From contig LGRX02027197.1 of the NCBI GenBank assembly GCA_001247695.2, positions 1-64,000 of the forward strand: a stretch of DNA of 64,000 bases, written 5' to 3'. A program made the translations under genes and the position numbers. This DNA comes from Cymbomonas tetramitiformis (taxonomy: Eukaryota; Chlorophyta; Pyramimonadophyceae; Pyramimonadales; Pyramimonadaceae). A model generated the notes under the pieces. The model was not told the origin of the DNA. It made no database searches and saw only the letters and a list, made by a program, of their open reading frames with translations. The number at the start of each line of letters is the position of its first letter. Positions within the stretch are counted from its first letter, which is position 1. Positions 32,197 to 44,854 of the stretch are shown in pieces.

Positions 32197-35100
32197 AGCA
32201 AAAACGTAAACAAGGCAAGTAGAAATAGAAGTGAACAATGGGTGGAAGTATGCCTTATTGTGGCAGGGTCGGGTTTCATCCCGAGGCGCGCCAAACGAAG
32301 GCCCACGCACTTCCCTGCCTCATCAAGTCAGGCCCTATTAGCCTTACAGGGCTAACCACGTTTCTAAAATTGGAGAAGGTAGCAAGGTCGAGACGAATTA
32401 TGGCCACTCACCCCTAACGAATATCTGAAAATAAGTTGACTATCAACAATTTCAAGGCGGGAGTGCTCCAACAGCGCACACCGGTTAGTCAAACCGAAAC
32501 CTAGACATTCTAGTCATTTCAAATCAAAATCACGCACAACTAGTTACAAAATGCAAGAAGAAAGGCAAAGGGGAGAGAACATACCTTAAAATGACCAGCT
32601 CGCGCGGGTTATTATCCCAAGGCGTGCCAAAGGCTAACGCACACCTGGCCTCAATTAACACTCAAAAACGTGCAGACTAACCTCGTCACGTTTTGTGGTA
32701 CCTCAAATCACACCAGAGCTCTTCGGCGACATTTACCCTTATGGACTCTGTCCTCTTGCACATCTTCCTCATTTAAGATACGCATTCAGAAAATCCGGCC
32801 GGTTTCCTCCCTCCCCCTCTTCTCAAAGTGCTCCACACGTTGACGAGCCACATCCACAGACCCTTGCTCAAAGTTCACCCCTTTCAACTGCTCTCTTGCA
32901 GCATCCAAAGGTGTAGGTCCTAAAGAAATTTTGCTTCGCACAGAGATGCGCAATTGAAAGCGTGCTTCAGTTTTCAGTATACTAGTCTACAAGCAAGTAT
33001 CAGATTTCAGCACCTATACACTCCCACCTTCTCACAAGAATGTGAGAGTTGACCATACCAAAGGAAGCGATCCGAAAGATTCGAAACGCTAGCTCTAACT
33101 CAAAGAAAACCGAAAGCGGCTAAAATAATAAAGCGATACTATGAAACGTGCGCACGCGGAATTTTTAAAACTGCTGAGACTGCGTACGAGTTTTTACTGT
33201 TCGCTGAGTTCGCTGAGTTGACAGGAATCGTATGAGCACTTCAAAATTTGAAACACACTTGCGTAAAGCTCCCAGAATTAAAGTTGATGACACAGTCATG
33301 TCGCAGTCGCATTGCGTTCGTGTGGAGTTCTTCGTCTTGGGATAGCGATATTGAGCGTTAGCGGAATTCCCAATTCGCAACTGGGTTTCTGCGGCATAGG
33401 GCACTATAATGGCATGGTATGCTTGGCTTGGCATGGCATGGCATGGCATGCCCGTTCAATCGATGCTCTCTCTGGTGCGTTCTTGCGATCGGTGATCGCT
33501 CATAGAACACATTAGGAACACGATCGATACGCCTCGATCCGTCATCGCGGTATCGCGTGTGAACAGTAAGTGTCGTTCGCATTGCTTAGATTCTGAAACG
33601 CTCGAATGCGTCATCTGAACGCGGATCGCAAACTGTCACATGCGGAACGCGAACGCTCAGCTTCAGGGTAGAACGATGAACGGGCGATTTCGCGATCCGG
33701 AAGGTTTCCAGTTTTCCAGATGCAGCTCGCACAATGCAGCTGAATCACTGGGGTTCCCTCCAGAATTGGAGGGCAAACCGTCATAGAGATATCATGGGGG
33801 CCAGTCACCTTCGATTTCAGGGGGTTTACGGCCACTCCAGGACCCAAGGGGGGTCGATTGGACTTCCCTAGGGTCAAGTAGATAACTTATGACGATTTTC
33901 CAGCGGGAATACCGATTTTGAAATTGGGTCGATATGCACCCAGCCTTGACTTATGGAGAATGTCGTTTCGGATCCCACGGGCTCTTTGGGGGATCAAAAT
34001 GGGTTCAGGGTGCTCGCAATTGACCCCGTCCTTTGCACCCCCGACTTCACCATATCTCTATGACGTGCCAGGTTGTTGTCATGTTGCTGAGCCCTGGCAC
34101 CCCAGTCCCGAATCACGCGCGGCAGCCAAGGCACCGAGCCAGCAATCCACCTATGCACCCCCAAGCGCTCTTCCATGCATGCACCCACCTCCAAACATTG
34201 TAGTGGCACATCGTATTGCAAGCCATGGCCATTTTACTCTCACTTGCTCCCACCAAGCCACCCCTGCTGATGAGCCCTGCTGAGCCCTGACACCCCAGTC
34301 CCGAATCACGCGGGGCAGCCAAGGCACCGAGCCAGCAATCCACCTATGCACCCCCAAGCAAGCGGTATTCCCTGCATGCACCCACCTCCAAACATTGTAG
34401 TGGCACATCCTATTGCAAGCCATGGCCATTTCACTCCCACTTGCTCCCACCAAGCCAACCCTGCTGAGCCCTGCTGAGCCCTCACACCCCCACTCATGTA
34501 CGCCTTGTTTGTCTTCGGTTTGTGATAAGTAATTTGCCATGCCCCCTCCCCCCCACTTCACAAGGCCTCTTCAACACACAAAATTATTCATCCCTTTCTA
34601 GACGACGTGTGTGCCACACCCAGGAGCCCCAAGACACGACTCACTGCCACACCCATCGCGCACGCCCGCCCAATGACCAAGTCTGGGTGACCCCCCACCC
34701 CTGGGGGGTTGCACGTCATAGAGATACATGGTTCAATATGGTTGCAGTCGCATACGTATTGAAGTGAGCCCTCCTGAGGGCTCATGAGCCCTCTCTATTG
34801 TACTCTCGGTTTTTATGAAATCTTCCTGAAATTTTGAAGGTTTCCATATGCATGCCACATGCGGAAGGTCCTTGAGCCTTGTCATGAGCCCTTCCTTGAG
34901 CCCTGCCTTTCTATATGCTGCAAACGTGTTGAAAACTGTGACCTAGCTAAAATAAAAGGGGTAGAAAACACGTTCTTCATCATAAGGGCTTCATCGAAGG
35001 CCCTTTTGCAAATATGGGGTCCTGTGTTGTCAAGTTCTTGAGCTGCTCTTTATGTAGTGTCTCATCAAAAGTTTGATCGGGGTCATCTTGACCCTCAAAA

Positions 35101-35370
35101 TCTCGGTTGAAGTAACATGGGTGTCTGCAACATGCCTGCAATATGTCGTCAACATACTTCAGCATGCCTTCAGCATGTTTGCAGCACATTTTCGAAGGAC
35201 GATGGGCGTCGTAAAGGGGACTTCACTGCACTATATGGTGCGAGGATATCACATCGTTCATGGCGGGAAGCGACCTCGCCCCCAACCATCCCCTCAAACA
35301 TCCCCCCGAAGTGATACAGAGCGACATCCAACCGGCTCCGAGTGGCGCGGCTGGCGCGAGTGGCGCGGCT
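32197..35370. other. non-coding, repeat-bearing interval
   Basis: No open frame here looks like a gene; all are short and overlap repeats. A diverged block of about 60 bp occurs twice (about 32268-32330 and 32606-32660: ATCCCGAGGCGCGCCAA and ATCCCAAGGCGTGCCAA). A (GGCAT)n run lies at 33430-33450. Tandem repeats at 34086-34490 are listed separately. I see nothing else to name. Confidence 0.5.
34086..34490. repeat. tandem repeat of about 193 bp, just over two copies
   Basis: GCTGAGCCCTGxCACCCCAG starts at 34086 and 34279, and a third start appears at 34473. The copies are close to identical, with small indels (TGATGAGCCC). Confidence 0.8.
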
Positions 35371-35437
35371 GGCGTGGCTGGGAATTGAACCCAGGTCTCC
35401 CATTAAAAATCTTTGATTTTAAGCGGTAGACTACGCC
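35371..35437 (-). tRNA. tRNA-like sequence, probably a pseudogene
   Basis: On the minus strand the 5' GGCGTAG pairs with the 3' CCACGCC (one mismatch), and a good T arm is present (CTGGG-TTCAATT-CCCAG). The middle is only about 67 nt in total. The anticodon stem is AT-only around TCAAAGA and position 33 is not U, so I do not assign an isotype. It may be a tRNA-derived remnant or SINE head. Confidence 0.35.
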
Positions 35438-35812
35438 GTCTATTGTTTTCTTATATGGTCAGCGCACAAATTCGTATTTTTCTAAGACTCTAAATCAGAT
35501 TTCAGATTTTGTACATTTCATAATTCATAATTCAATCGTAGATTGAACATCGCGCGTCCTTTTCATCGCTCGCGCTCCGACCACTTCATCTCGCGCACCA
35601 CCCCCTTCATCCGCCCCCCTCCCCCCAAATCACGCGCGCGCCCCATCGTGCCCCTCCCCGGGAGGGCCTGCCGGTTTTTTCAATTTCACAAATCGCGTGC
35701 AGTCCATGGGTGGACCTTGCGGGATGGCTTCGTTGTCAATACACATCTTACGAGAAGTCGCTCATTATATGGGCCCCGAACGCAAGTGTGGAGAGTTAGT
35801 TTTGGTCCAGTC

Positions 35813-35878
35813 AGTCCGTCCAGTCCGTCCAGTCCGTCCAGTCCGTCCAGTCCGTCCAGTTTGGACGGACTGGACGGA
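35813..35878. repeat. minisatellite (CAGTCCGTCC)n at the left edge of the giant element
   Basis: About five copies of the decamer are followed by its inverse (GGACGGACTGGACGGA). The start TTTGGTCC (35810) is an inverted copy of the outermost bases of the TIR (GGACCAAA). Confidence 0.75.
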
Positions 35879-36159
35879 CCGGACCAAACATTTTTAACAT
35901 TCTAAGATTTCGCAAAATAGGGCTCCCATACTTAAGCCCATACTTAAGGAGTGTAACGCGTCGGTCCGCGTCGACGCCTGCGTTTTCACATACTTAAGAA
36001 AATTTAAATTTTTTCTTCATACTTAAGGAATATACACCGACTGCCCCTTCCCCCCCTAATCAGGGACTCAGGGGGTATAACCCAGTCGCATGTGAGTTTC
36101 AAACGTGCGTCAGAGAGACGAACCCAACGACCGAGCTTGACAATCGTATACGATTGTCA
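35879..36159 (+). repeat. left TIR of the giant DNA transposon
   Basis: 281 bp, inverse of 54205-54485, with a handful of substitutions and small indels around the A/T run. Similarity continues about 12 bp further inward. Confidence 0.9.
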
Positions 36160-36342
36160 CACGTGAGTCTGGGTGTCGGACCTAGTGCTCCAGCTTGACA
36201 ATCGTATACGATTGTCACACGTGAGTCTGGGTGTCATAATATAATTATTTACACTAAACTCATGTCTATATAGAGTGTTGTTTTCATAAAATAATTCATT
36301 TCTCATGGTACATTCTCATGGTCACATTCTCATAGGAATCCA

Positions 36343-39300
36343 ATGCCGACTTCCCTGCGATACGGTAACCATGCTTTGGATGTCCCGCATGCGGTGCCAA
36401 TCTCTCTTCAGTTACTACAGGCCTTGTTTCCAACCCTTACCGATACCCCGCTGCTTCTTCACATGCGCAGCACAGAAGACGTGCAACCTGCCGAGCTCGG
36501 CACCGTGTTCCCTGACGGAGCTGACGTACTTGTGATCGGTGGTGTCAGTACAACCCCCGGATCAAGCGAAGTGAAAACCCGTTGTGTAAATGCCGAAACA
36601 GCCACACACGAATCTTCCCAAGCATCAGCTTCTCCGCCTCGCCCTGAGGTAAAGCGCGAAATTTTAGTTTGTGACTTAACCGAATCGCCTCCACCTCCAA
36701 AAGACTCGAATGAATCTATGAAATCCTACAGCGCGGGACAAGAACCAAAGCTCAAGCACAAAGTCAAATCGGACTATACATCCTATACCGGACCAGCTAT
36801 TCCGATAGATTTTTCTCAGGATGTTGATTTGTCCCAAGACGTAGCGGTTGTTCAGTCTGAAGAGCTTGTGGACGAACTGCCTGTGCCTCTACTTCCCGGG
36901 GTAGTTTACAAGCCACGGGCTGGAGTTTTCTCTCCGTGGAAGGATTTCTTAAAATACGATCCACAGACCTGGATGCGTTCTGGGGACAAACGACGTATCA
37001 AAGGCCGACTCGTTAGAACTACGCGATGCGGTGGGGCTTTATCCTGTGACAACGATGCGTGTGTCGTATTTTGTCGAACGGGTGACCGTAACCGTTCCCA
37101 ATTCACCGGTACCTTTAAAAATCGCAATCTGGCTTGCGCCCATTGCAACGCTGCACCTACGCATTCTGGGAATTGCCCGTTTAAAGTAACCACCGAAGAA
37201 GACTCTGATTGGAACATCCTCGTCCTGTCTACTAGCCCCATTGGACACAACCATTCCGTGCTGTCCACCGACCGCCCCAGCGTGGGCGAGCTACAGGCAG
37301 CTAAGACTAGGGCTGAGGAGGTTCTAAATACCGGTGGAGTGCGAAACGTGTGCCAGGTAAAACGGACTCTACTCACGGAAACCGTTTTCCCAAAAGACTC
37401 TTCTTTTCACCCCAGCCAGCTACCAGGCATCGCGAGGAAAATGAACGTCATTGATACGGCAGTGGACCATAATTTCGTGCGAGGTCGTCGACAGGATGAG
37501 GGCATGAAAGCCGTTTCCCAATGGGCTGCTCAGCACGGTAAGGGCCTACTGCAATCTTTCGCGGACGAGGGGAATATCGACAGTTTTGCTCACACGTTCG
37601 TTATGTCCAGTGTCGGAGTGGATGGAGGTGTCGATCTCGTGCGTCGCATGCACCCGAAAAGTAGCGACCACTACCTCCGCTCAGCGTACGTCCACTTGGA
37701 TTTCGTACATCGCAAGGTTTCTGGGGATTGGGTGACGATGGGGGCGCACGTGTTCTCCATAGAGGCCAACGCCCTGCTCACTATTGCCACCATGAACGTA
37801 CCCAAAGACTGTACCGAAACACAGGTACTGTTTTGGACATTGGTGAAGAAGACGGTAGCAGCCGAACATCCGCGTGAGGAAGTATTATTCTATGGCTTCA
37901 TGGGAGATGCAGCAGGTAAGTTAAAGATCATAATTTTCAATGGGAGAGTTTGTAAGTTACACGGTTCTGACAATCGTATACGATTATGGGAACCGTTGAC
38001 AATCGTATACGATTGTCAGCGGCTGACAATCGTGTACGATTGTCAGCACCGTGTAACCTACGCATGAAATACTGGGCAAGTCAATAATCATAGTTTTCAA
38101 AGTGGGAGTTTGCACATTATAACGTTCTGACAATCGTACACGATTGTCAGCACCGTGTAAACCTACGCATGGTATACTTGGTTTTCAAGAACTGATTAAT
38201 ATTTGGGGCACAGGTGCTAACTGGGCAGCAATCAAGAAAGTTTGGCCAGACCAAGATGACCGTAACAATCTGGAGTGCACGTTCCATTGGGGGCAGAACT
38301 TACATAAGATCGAATCTCTAATTCCATCAGATCTCCATGCCGAGCACAAAGACCTCTTACGGCGATGGATTCACTCTACTCCCGAGGCCAAGGTGTCCTG
38401 TGAAACTGCCATCTTCGCTTGGTATGCTGAGAAGTGCGACAGGTCGAATCAGCCAAAATTGAATGCGTACTTCGTTTTCCAAATACGGCACGCGCAGCAC
38501 ATTCTGACGCAATTCAAGGATCAAAGCGAAGACATGACCGCCGAAATCCAACGACCGCTTGTATGCCTTGCGGAAAGCATGCACGCGAAGTGGAGATCGT
38601 GGGGGGCATACTACTCCACCTTGTTGGAGTCCGTGGAATTCGATAGCCTTATGCAGATTCGACAAATTTGCCTGGCGATGAACCGGCAGAACTCAACAAA
38701 GCACTTGTTGTGCGTGCAAGGTCGTATTCGTTCATTGGAGGATAAGTGGGTTAAAGGCGTCCTTACTCAGGCAGAGTTTGCAGATGGTCGCGAATTAATG
38801 CAAACAGTTCGTGCTGGCGCGACAGGATGGCTTCCACAGAGGGGCATCCCTGCAACGGATACCCACCGTCCAGATAAGGTAAACCATGGGGGGGTTTCGC
38901 GCAAACGCCCTGCGGAACTTCCCTCGGAAGGCGTCGCCTCCAAGAAGACGCGCACTGCCTCGGCGGTGCCACCTGCCTCTGCGGCAAGACCTACCTCGGC
39001 GGCAAGACCTACCTCGGCGGCACCACCTACCTCGGCGGCAAGACCTACCTCTGGGGCAAGACCTACCTCGGCGGCACCACCTACCTCGGCGGCAAGACCT
39101 ACCTCGGCGGCACGTCCGGAGCGTGCTTTAGTTCGCGTTTACCCGGAAGCTGGTGGGGACTTCCAACCTTCCCTGCTTCACGTCATGCGGGCAGGCACTA
39201 ACGGCAAATGCTATGGACGGAAGTCTAATGGTTCTCGTCACGACATCCCAATCGCGAAAGGGCAGCTGACTATTGGGTACACCGGAAGCTTGACCTATTA

Positions 39301-40045
39301 TTTTCCAGCAAAAAACTTAACTCTTCAAAAGGGTCAAGTTCGCGAAGTGAGGACCACTCCCCCGATCCGGATGATTATATTCTGCTCGTGGAAATGTGTT
39401 CAAAACCCATGGTATTGTTGTCACGTTTCGATGCCTGGACTGCCCGAGGGGGGGGCGAACCGTGTACCCAAACTTCTTGTTGCACCAGACACAAAGATCC
39501 TGGAAAGTGAGGAGACTCGTCTCTGTTCACTTGGTGTTTGCGTTGCCCATGAGGATGTGACCCCAGAAGAGGCTCGAGGACATCTGGTGAGATCGGAGAA
39601 TTCGGAGATGGACGTGGAGGAGAGACTTCGCAACGGTGTTAAGGTGAAAGCGAGTGGCAAGGGTTTCCTGACGAAGAAGATAGCGAATTTCTATACCGCG
39701 CTCCACAGCATGGTTAAGACCGATAACCTTGCACTGACTCAAATCCGGAAATGTGTTCCTGGTGGTGCAACCGTGTATAACTTCCGAGTTTGTCACCCTG
39801 ATTCCGATGGCCGTGAATACCTCTTGGAGTTTGGACGAGAATACCGTTGTTCGTGTCCGTGTTTTCGAGAAATGGCGAGGACCCGACCTGCTCCCTGCAA
39901 GCATTTCCTTTGGCTGTACTCCGAGATATTCCAAATTCCGATCATTACGAGTGTGGGATACCTTCACGAGCCATCTCTGCTATCCTCAGAAGTTCGCAAA
40001 ATACTGTCTTATTATCCTGGAATTCCGGACAACTTCGATCTCTAG
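36343..40045 (+). CDS. Mutator-like transposase with N-terminal zinc motif and SWIM finger; exons 36343-37915 and 38214-40045
   Basis: Splicing GCAGCAG/GTAAGT to CACAG/GTGCTAAC removes 298 nt and restores MGDAAGANWAAIKKVWP, giving 1134 aa. Motifs: an N-terminal Cys/His region (CDNDACVVFC about 235, CAHC, GHNHS about 303), first catalytic Asp in HLDFVHRKV (about 453), second in FMGDAAG (about 522), then the MULE-type C..H motif CTFHWGQNLH (about 546). A hexapeptide repeat (PTSAAR/PTSAAP, about 776-826) comes from an 18-bp minisatellite, and a SWIM finger (CSCPCF...CKHF, about 1069-1095) ends the protein. The third acidic residue is not assigned. It should bind the TIRs and cut the element. A possible TATATA-like box (CTATATAGAG) lies about 70 bp before the ATG at 36343. 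The intron carries four copies of the element's palindrome. Confidence 0.88.
37916..38213 (+). other. transposase intron carrying four palindromes
   Basis: GT at 37916, AG at 38212-38213. Between them are one half-degenerate and three near-perfect copies of GACAATCGTATACGATTGTC (central GTATAC, GTGTAC or GTACAC), embedded in a partly duplicated segment (GGGAGAGTTTGTAAGTTACA-like and GGGAGTTTGCACATTATAAC). Confidence 0.8.
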
Positions 40046-41368
40046 TTGCTTAGCTAGAATACAAACGTAAACCTGTGTGGAGTTGACGGCTGAGCTACTG
40101 CGGAAGTCTGGCGCGTTAACGTTCCGTGAATGAGTAACGTGGAATGATGCCAAGTGTAAGCGGGAAGGTCCCTAAGGATGGAGAACTGTAGGACACAGTT
40201 TTTGCCGCAGCACAAGAATGGTTCTCAGAGGTAATTACTCATAGCAGCTTGTAGTGATCGAGAACACCGATGGGAAAGTCTTACGCGAGTCGAGAAGGTG
40301 CAGTTACACTGCGTTAGTATTGAGGTGTAAGAATCGCCTAAGGAATGTTTTGCATGAGTCGAGAAGAGACAGCTACACTGCCTTAGTATTGAGGTGCAAA
40401 AATTGTCAAACTGAGTGATCGAACGGTAACTATGTTATTAGAAATTTGCTCTGAAAGGTTTCACGTGTACTTTTGGCTATTACCTCATCCATATTCGAGT
40501 ATGATTAACCGTACGGTCCAAGCTTGACAATCGTATACGATTGTCACACGTGAGAGAGAGCCGAACCTAGCGCCGAGATCGTGTATCCTATTGCATGTCG
40601 TATAACCCTGCCTGGATATTCGCGAAGAGTTTGTCACTCATCCATATTCGAGTATGATTAACCGTACGGTGCAAGCTTGACAATCGTATACGATTGTCAC
40701 ACGTGAGAGAGAGCCGAACTTAGCGCCGAGATCGTGTATCCTATTGCGTGTATCCTATTGCACTCGAGAACTTGTGTGCTTCCGTATGTTCTATGTCGAG
40801 GCACGTAGGGGGCCTAAGTTGTGTCTTGTGTGTAAGTTACGGCACATAACTACCGTAGATGAGTAATAAGAAATGTCGACATTATAGGGTTTATTGTACG
40901 ATTATGTCCCGGTTGTACGGTAATGCTATTTCTACATAATGCATTACGCATTACGTGTAAATCTCAAAACCCTGGAAACACGTGTTTATGCGTAAACGTA
41001 CGTCGGGGGAGGTCACGTTTATCCGAACATAGGTCCGAACCAGTTTTGAAATAACACGCTATTCGATGAAATTGACATTAGGGTAGATAATTGACATTAG
41101 CTGTTTTTGGCGATATTTAGAAAATATATGTGCTGAAAATGTTGATGTTGAAAATACTTTTGCTCGCAGGCCTCCGCAACGGTAAAATTACAAGACACGT
41201 ACGAAAATGTTTCCAAGACACGGTGAAGCATGCAATTTATTTTCTGTGCGGTAAATGGTAGCGAGCATGGCATACGAAAGAAATGAGCAATTGCCATATC
41301 AGATTTCTCTAATAATCGTATTTACATTATGTACATATATTTTGTGCGTCTAAGCCAGCTGATGCTAT
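40046..41368. other. intergenic interval between convergent genes of the giant element
   Basis: It contains a duplicated block of about 150 bp around two palindromes (40525-40546 and 40678-40699), each inside ATTCGAGTATGATTAACC...CACACGTGAGAGAGAG. A smaller duplication lies near 40285-40400 (GAGTCGAGAAG...TTAGTATTGAGGTG). No gene is supported; it probably holds both 3' ends. Confidence 0.55.
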
Positions 41369-44300
41369 TCACATTTCAACATCGCTACCGTCGTCTAGCT
41401 CATTTTCCTCGTTTTCGCTATTGTCTTCATCGCCTACTGTTTCTTCCACTTGCCCGTTATCAATTCGTCTTTTCTTGGCTCTTTGCGCCAGGAGTGCGAC
41501 TATAAGTTGCCCATACTGCTCATATGGGATACAACCTTTTGCTTCGTTAGCTGCGATGTTCCACGCTAGCAATATCTCTGCACTTTTGAAGGGCTCAGTT
41601 GACGGCGTATCGGATGCGTTCTCCCAGAAGGCTCCCGCTTTCGCTGCCAACACCTTTCCGAGTCTTCGCTCCTTAGTGTCCGTGTATGTCTTCACTTTCA
41701 GGTACTTGTACTTCAACTCCTTCGCGTAGACAATCCGTGCATGCACTCGGACAAGCATCAGGGGGTCCGACCATTCTTTGCCGTTGAGCTTGACACGGAA
41801 TTGGCATACATCGTTGGCCTTCACGCCCGTGATTTCTCCGAAGCAAACGGCGTAGCTGTTTACGGTCATCTGATCGAACGAAACCTCCCATACCGGGTTG
41901 GCCACGTACGCTTCAGCTTTTCTAGCAGCCCGATTCACCGCCTTACGTTTGCCCGTGTACACGGCAATCGGTGCACGTTCTACGCGTTCTTGAATTCGGG
42001 CTGGAATTTCTGCTGCTGCTGGCATCTGAGCTTCGGCGAGTCTGAGAGGAGCTTCCAGGGCATGCACCAAAGGGGCATTCGAACGTGCGTGCAATTTGCT
42101 CGGCAAAACGAACGGGACATTGGGCTCCTCGAAAATGCCCTCCTCTGTCAGCTTTCGTTGCTTCCTCAACAGCTCCGCCCACCACGCCTCGTGGGTAGGT
42201 GTAAACGTCGTACTCAAAATGGTCCGCATCCCGTCCACCAGATCCTCGAGCTTCGTAAGCCCTTCTTCGGAGAAGGCTTTCGGTTTGACAAAATCAGGCA
42301 GGTTCTCGGGCATAGAGTTCAACACCTTGAGGCCCTCCTCTGGTAGCCACTTCTTGTCGGTGGAATACATCTTGTATTGCACGACCACTTCGCCGGCCTC
42401 GTTCTTGAACGCTTTGAAGGTCTGCTGCGTGGAGATGCCACAGACGTTCTCGTAGCGACCACCGAACCAGGTCTTCAAATCGTGCACTTTCGCCACCGCG
42501 GTCGTGAAGATGCCATCCGAGAAACACTCCTTTGCGATTTCCATCATTTCGTCAAGGGTCATCGCAAGCTTGCGTTTTAAGCGCACAGAAAAACGCGAGA
42601 ACATCTGGTCGATGTTCTCGTGGGTGTGGCCGACGATTAGGAAGTTCACCTTCACCTTCTTGAACGCGCCAGACATAACCAACCAAGAGATATACGCCAA
42701 AAGCATAATGCTCTTGTTGGTGCCCACGTTGTCAAGCTGGACGTATAACACTTCCGGCATCGGGTACGGTTCCTCGCCATCCCCTTTACGACGGTGCTCT
42801 TGAATTCGAGTGACGTCACGATGCAGCACGTTCAGCAGGAAGTTGGCGTCGTCACCGTAATTCGCGTAGTTGAAGTCCATAAACCGGCCAACGTTTTCGA
42901 TGATGCTACCCATATTGTGCACGTCCAAGAAGTCCTTTCGGTCCAGATATGATGGCATGCGCCTGAAATGCGGCAGGCGCGTCGTCCATTGGGTCATCCC
43001 GTCAATGATGACAGAGGAATATTTCCACCACGTCTTGTTTTCCTTGATGCTCTTAGTCATGTTGGATTTTCGGCCGTGTTTGTAGAACTTCTCACGCTCG
43101 GCACGCGCTTGGTTAAGGTGCACCTCTCGCATTTTGTCGTATTGACCTGAAAAAAAAAAAAGTTTTAATATACAAACTTCTAAAACAACGTAAAACAAAT
43201 GCAAACACTGTATTTTTCAGAATTTAGCTTACCGTGCTGGGATTTAGGTGTGCCCTCCTTCAAGAGTTTGATCGAAGCACATACACTGCACTGCGAAAAA
43301 CGCTTGCACTTCGGAACTTTGAGCCAAGATTTGAACTCGTCTTTCCAGATTTCGTAGAAGTACGGCAAGGAGACTTCCTTGGATTTGCGGTCGTGAATAG
43401 ATAAAGAATCGAGATAGTCATCCCAAATCTCTTCTCTTGTCTTCCCCGACGGGAGATGCGTCTCAGGTTTATGAGGCTGAGGTTCGCCCTGTTCTTCCGC
43501 ATATTTATTCACGAAGGCGACGACATTTGATTTTTTGTTGGACAAACGCCGATTTGCCTCACTGCCAGTCAGCCCGTGAATGAAATTCGTTCTTCCAGAG
43601 AGAACGCGCTCGCGTACGTCGCAGAAATAGCCTTGGCTTACTTTGTAAACCTTCTGGTAGAAGGCCGAACACACCTGTAAATATACCAGCAAAGTGAATG
43701 TTTTCAAAAAGAAGGAAAACCGCTCATTAACCTAATGAGCAGTTTTGGCACACTTTCAGGAATACGAACAAAAAAATATTCTTCAAGGTTATTTTTGAAA
43801 CAAAAGATGGAAAACCGCTCATTAACCTAATGAGCAGTTTTGGCACACTTTCAGAAATACGAACAAAAACAATTCTTCAAAGGGGATTTATAAAAAAGAA
43901 AGAAAACCGCTCATTAACCTAATGAGCAGTTTTGGCACACTTTCAGGAATACGGACAAAAAAATATTCTTAAAGGGGGATTTGAAACAAAAGAAGGAAAA
44001 CCGCTCATTAACCTAATGAGCAGTTTTGGCACACTTTCAGGAATAAGAACAAAAAAAAATTCTTCAAGGGGATTTTATAAAAAAGAAGGAAAACCGCTCA
44101 TTAACCTAATGAGCAGTTTTGGCACACTTTCAGGAATAGAACAAAAAAATATTCTTCAAGGGGATTTTATAAAAAAGAAGGAAAACCGCTCATTAACCTA
44201 ATGAGCAGTTTTGGCACACTTTCAGGAATAGAACAAAAAAAATTCTTCAAGGGGATTTTATAAAAAAGAAGGAAAACCGCTCATTAACCTAATGAGCAGT

Positions 44301-44854
44301 TTTGGCAAACTTACCGGTCTGTCACATATGAAGAACATAAATATGAATCTTGAGTCACAAGTTCTGGTCCCGCTCTTCATAAGATCTCTTATCATCCATT
44401 CTTTACGATCTTTTTGAGACAAGTTCCAAAACATTTCGCGTTGAGCAGCTAAAGCTGATGTGTGAAACAACAACGAGCAAAACGATTTGCACTTGCACCG
44501 ATAAGTTGCAATACTTTCCATGTCTGATTGTGAAAGGTTTCGTTCTTTGATTGATATTTGACTCTTAACTTTGGGTTTTCTTTTTACTGATGTGTAAACT
44601 GCTCGCTCTTTTCCGACCTTAGTTGTTTTCCCATTCAGCACACTTTCACTCTTTTCGTCACCCACGGAATGTGAACTAAAGCTTGCTTCAAGGCTTTGCG
44701 TTATCTCATTGAAGTCAACACTTGTTATCTTTCGCGAACTAGACTCTTGCGTGTTTATTGTGTCATTAGAGACCGATGAGCGCTGAGTCGCGCGAGAGTC
44801 GCTAGTCTTTTGCAAGTTTGCAGTCATTGGAGTTTCTTCGCTTTTCGAGTGCAT
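41369..44854 (-). CDS. cargo gene, GHTHENID-motif protein (DUF7869-like); exons 44854-44315, 43674-43233, 43146-41369
   Basis: Splice sites are CCG/GTAAGT to TTTACAG/GTG and CACG/GTAAGC to TTTTTTCAG/GTC. The three exons join without a stop to 919 aa, and the joins read CDRP-VCSAF and QHG-QYDKM. The N-terminal 140 aa are Ser/Thr-rich, followed by a Cys cluster (YRCKCKSFC) and CKRFSQCSVC. The core has IIDGMTQW (about 375), YVQLDNVGTNKS (about 463) and FLIVGHTHENIDQMFSRF (about 497). This set is typical of a widespread protein family of eukaryotic repeats whose spaced acidic residues suggest an RNase H-like fold (inference). The C-terminus is acidic with a KKRR stretch, perhaps nuclear. Function is unknown: a second recombinase-like protein or a DNA-binding partner are both possible. 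The first intron is filled by a tandem repeat. Confidence 0.78.
43675..44314. repeat. intron of seven tandem repeats with CTCATTAACCTAATGAG
   Basis: Seven copies of a 93-97-bp unit (starts near 43715, 43810, 43905, 43998, 44090, 44183, 44275) fill the first intron of the minus-strand gene. Each carries the palindrome-like GCTCATTAACCTAATGAGC followed by AGTTTTGGCA. Confidence 0.9.

Noticed and set aside
35371..35437. A functional tRNA gene
   Set aside because: The acceptor and T arms look good, but the total is short, U33 is absent and the anticodon stem is poor, so it is kept only as tRNA-like.
36343..38067. Transposase first half read as an independent 574-aa protein
   Set aside because: The last codons are intron sequence made of the palindrome. 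Splicing at 37916/38213 restores the conserved GDAAGANWAA region.
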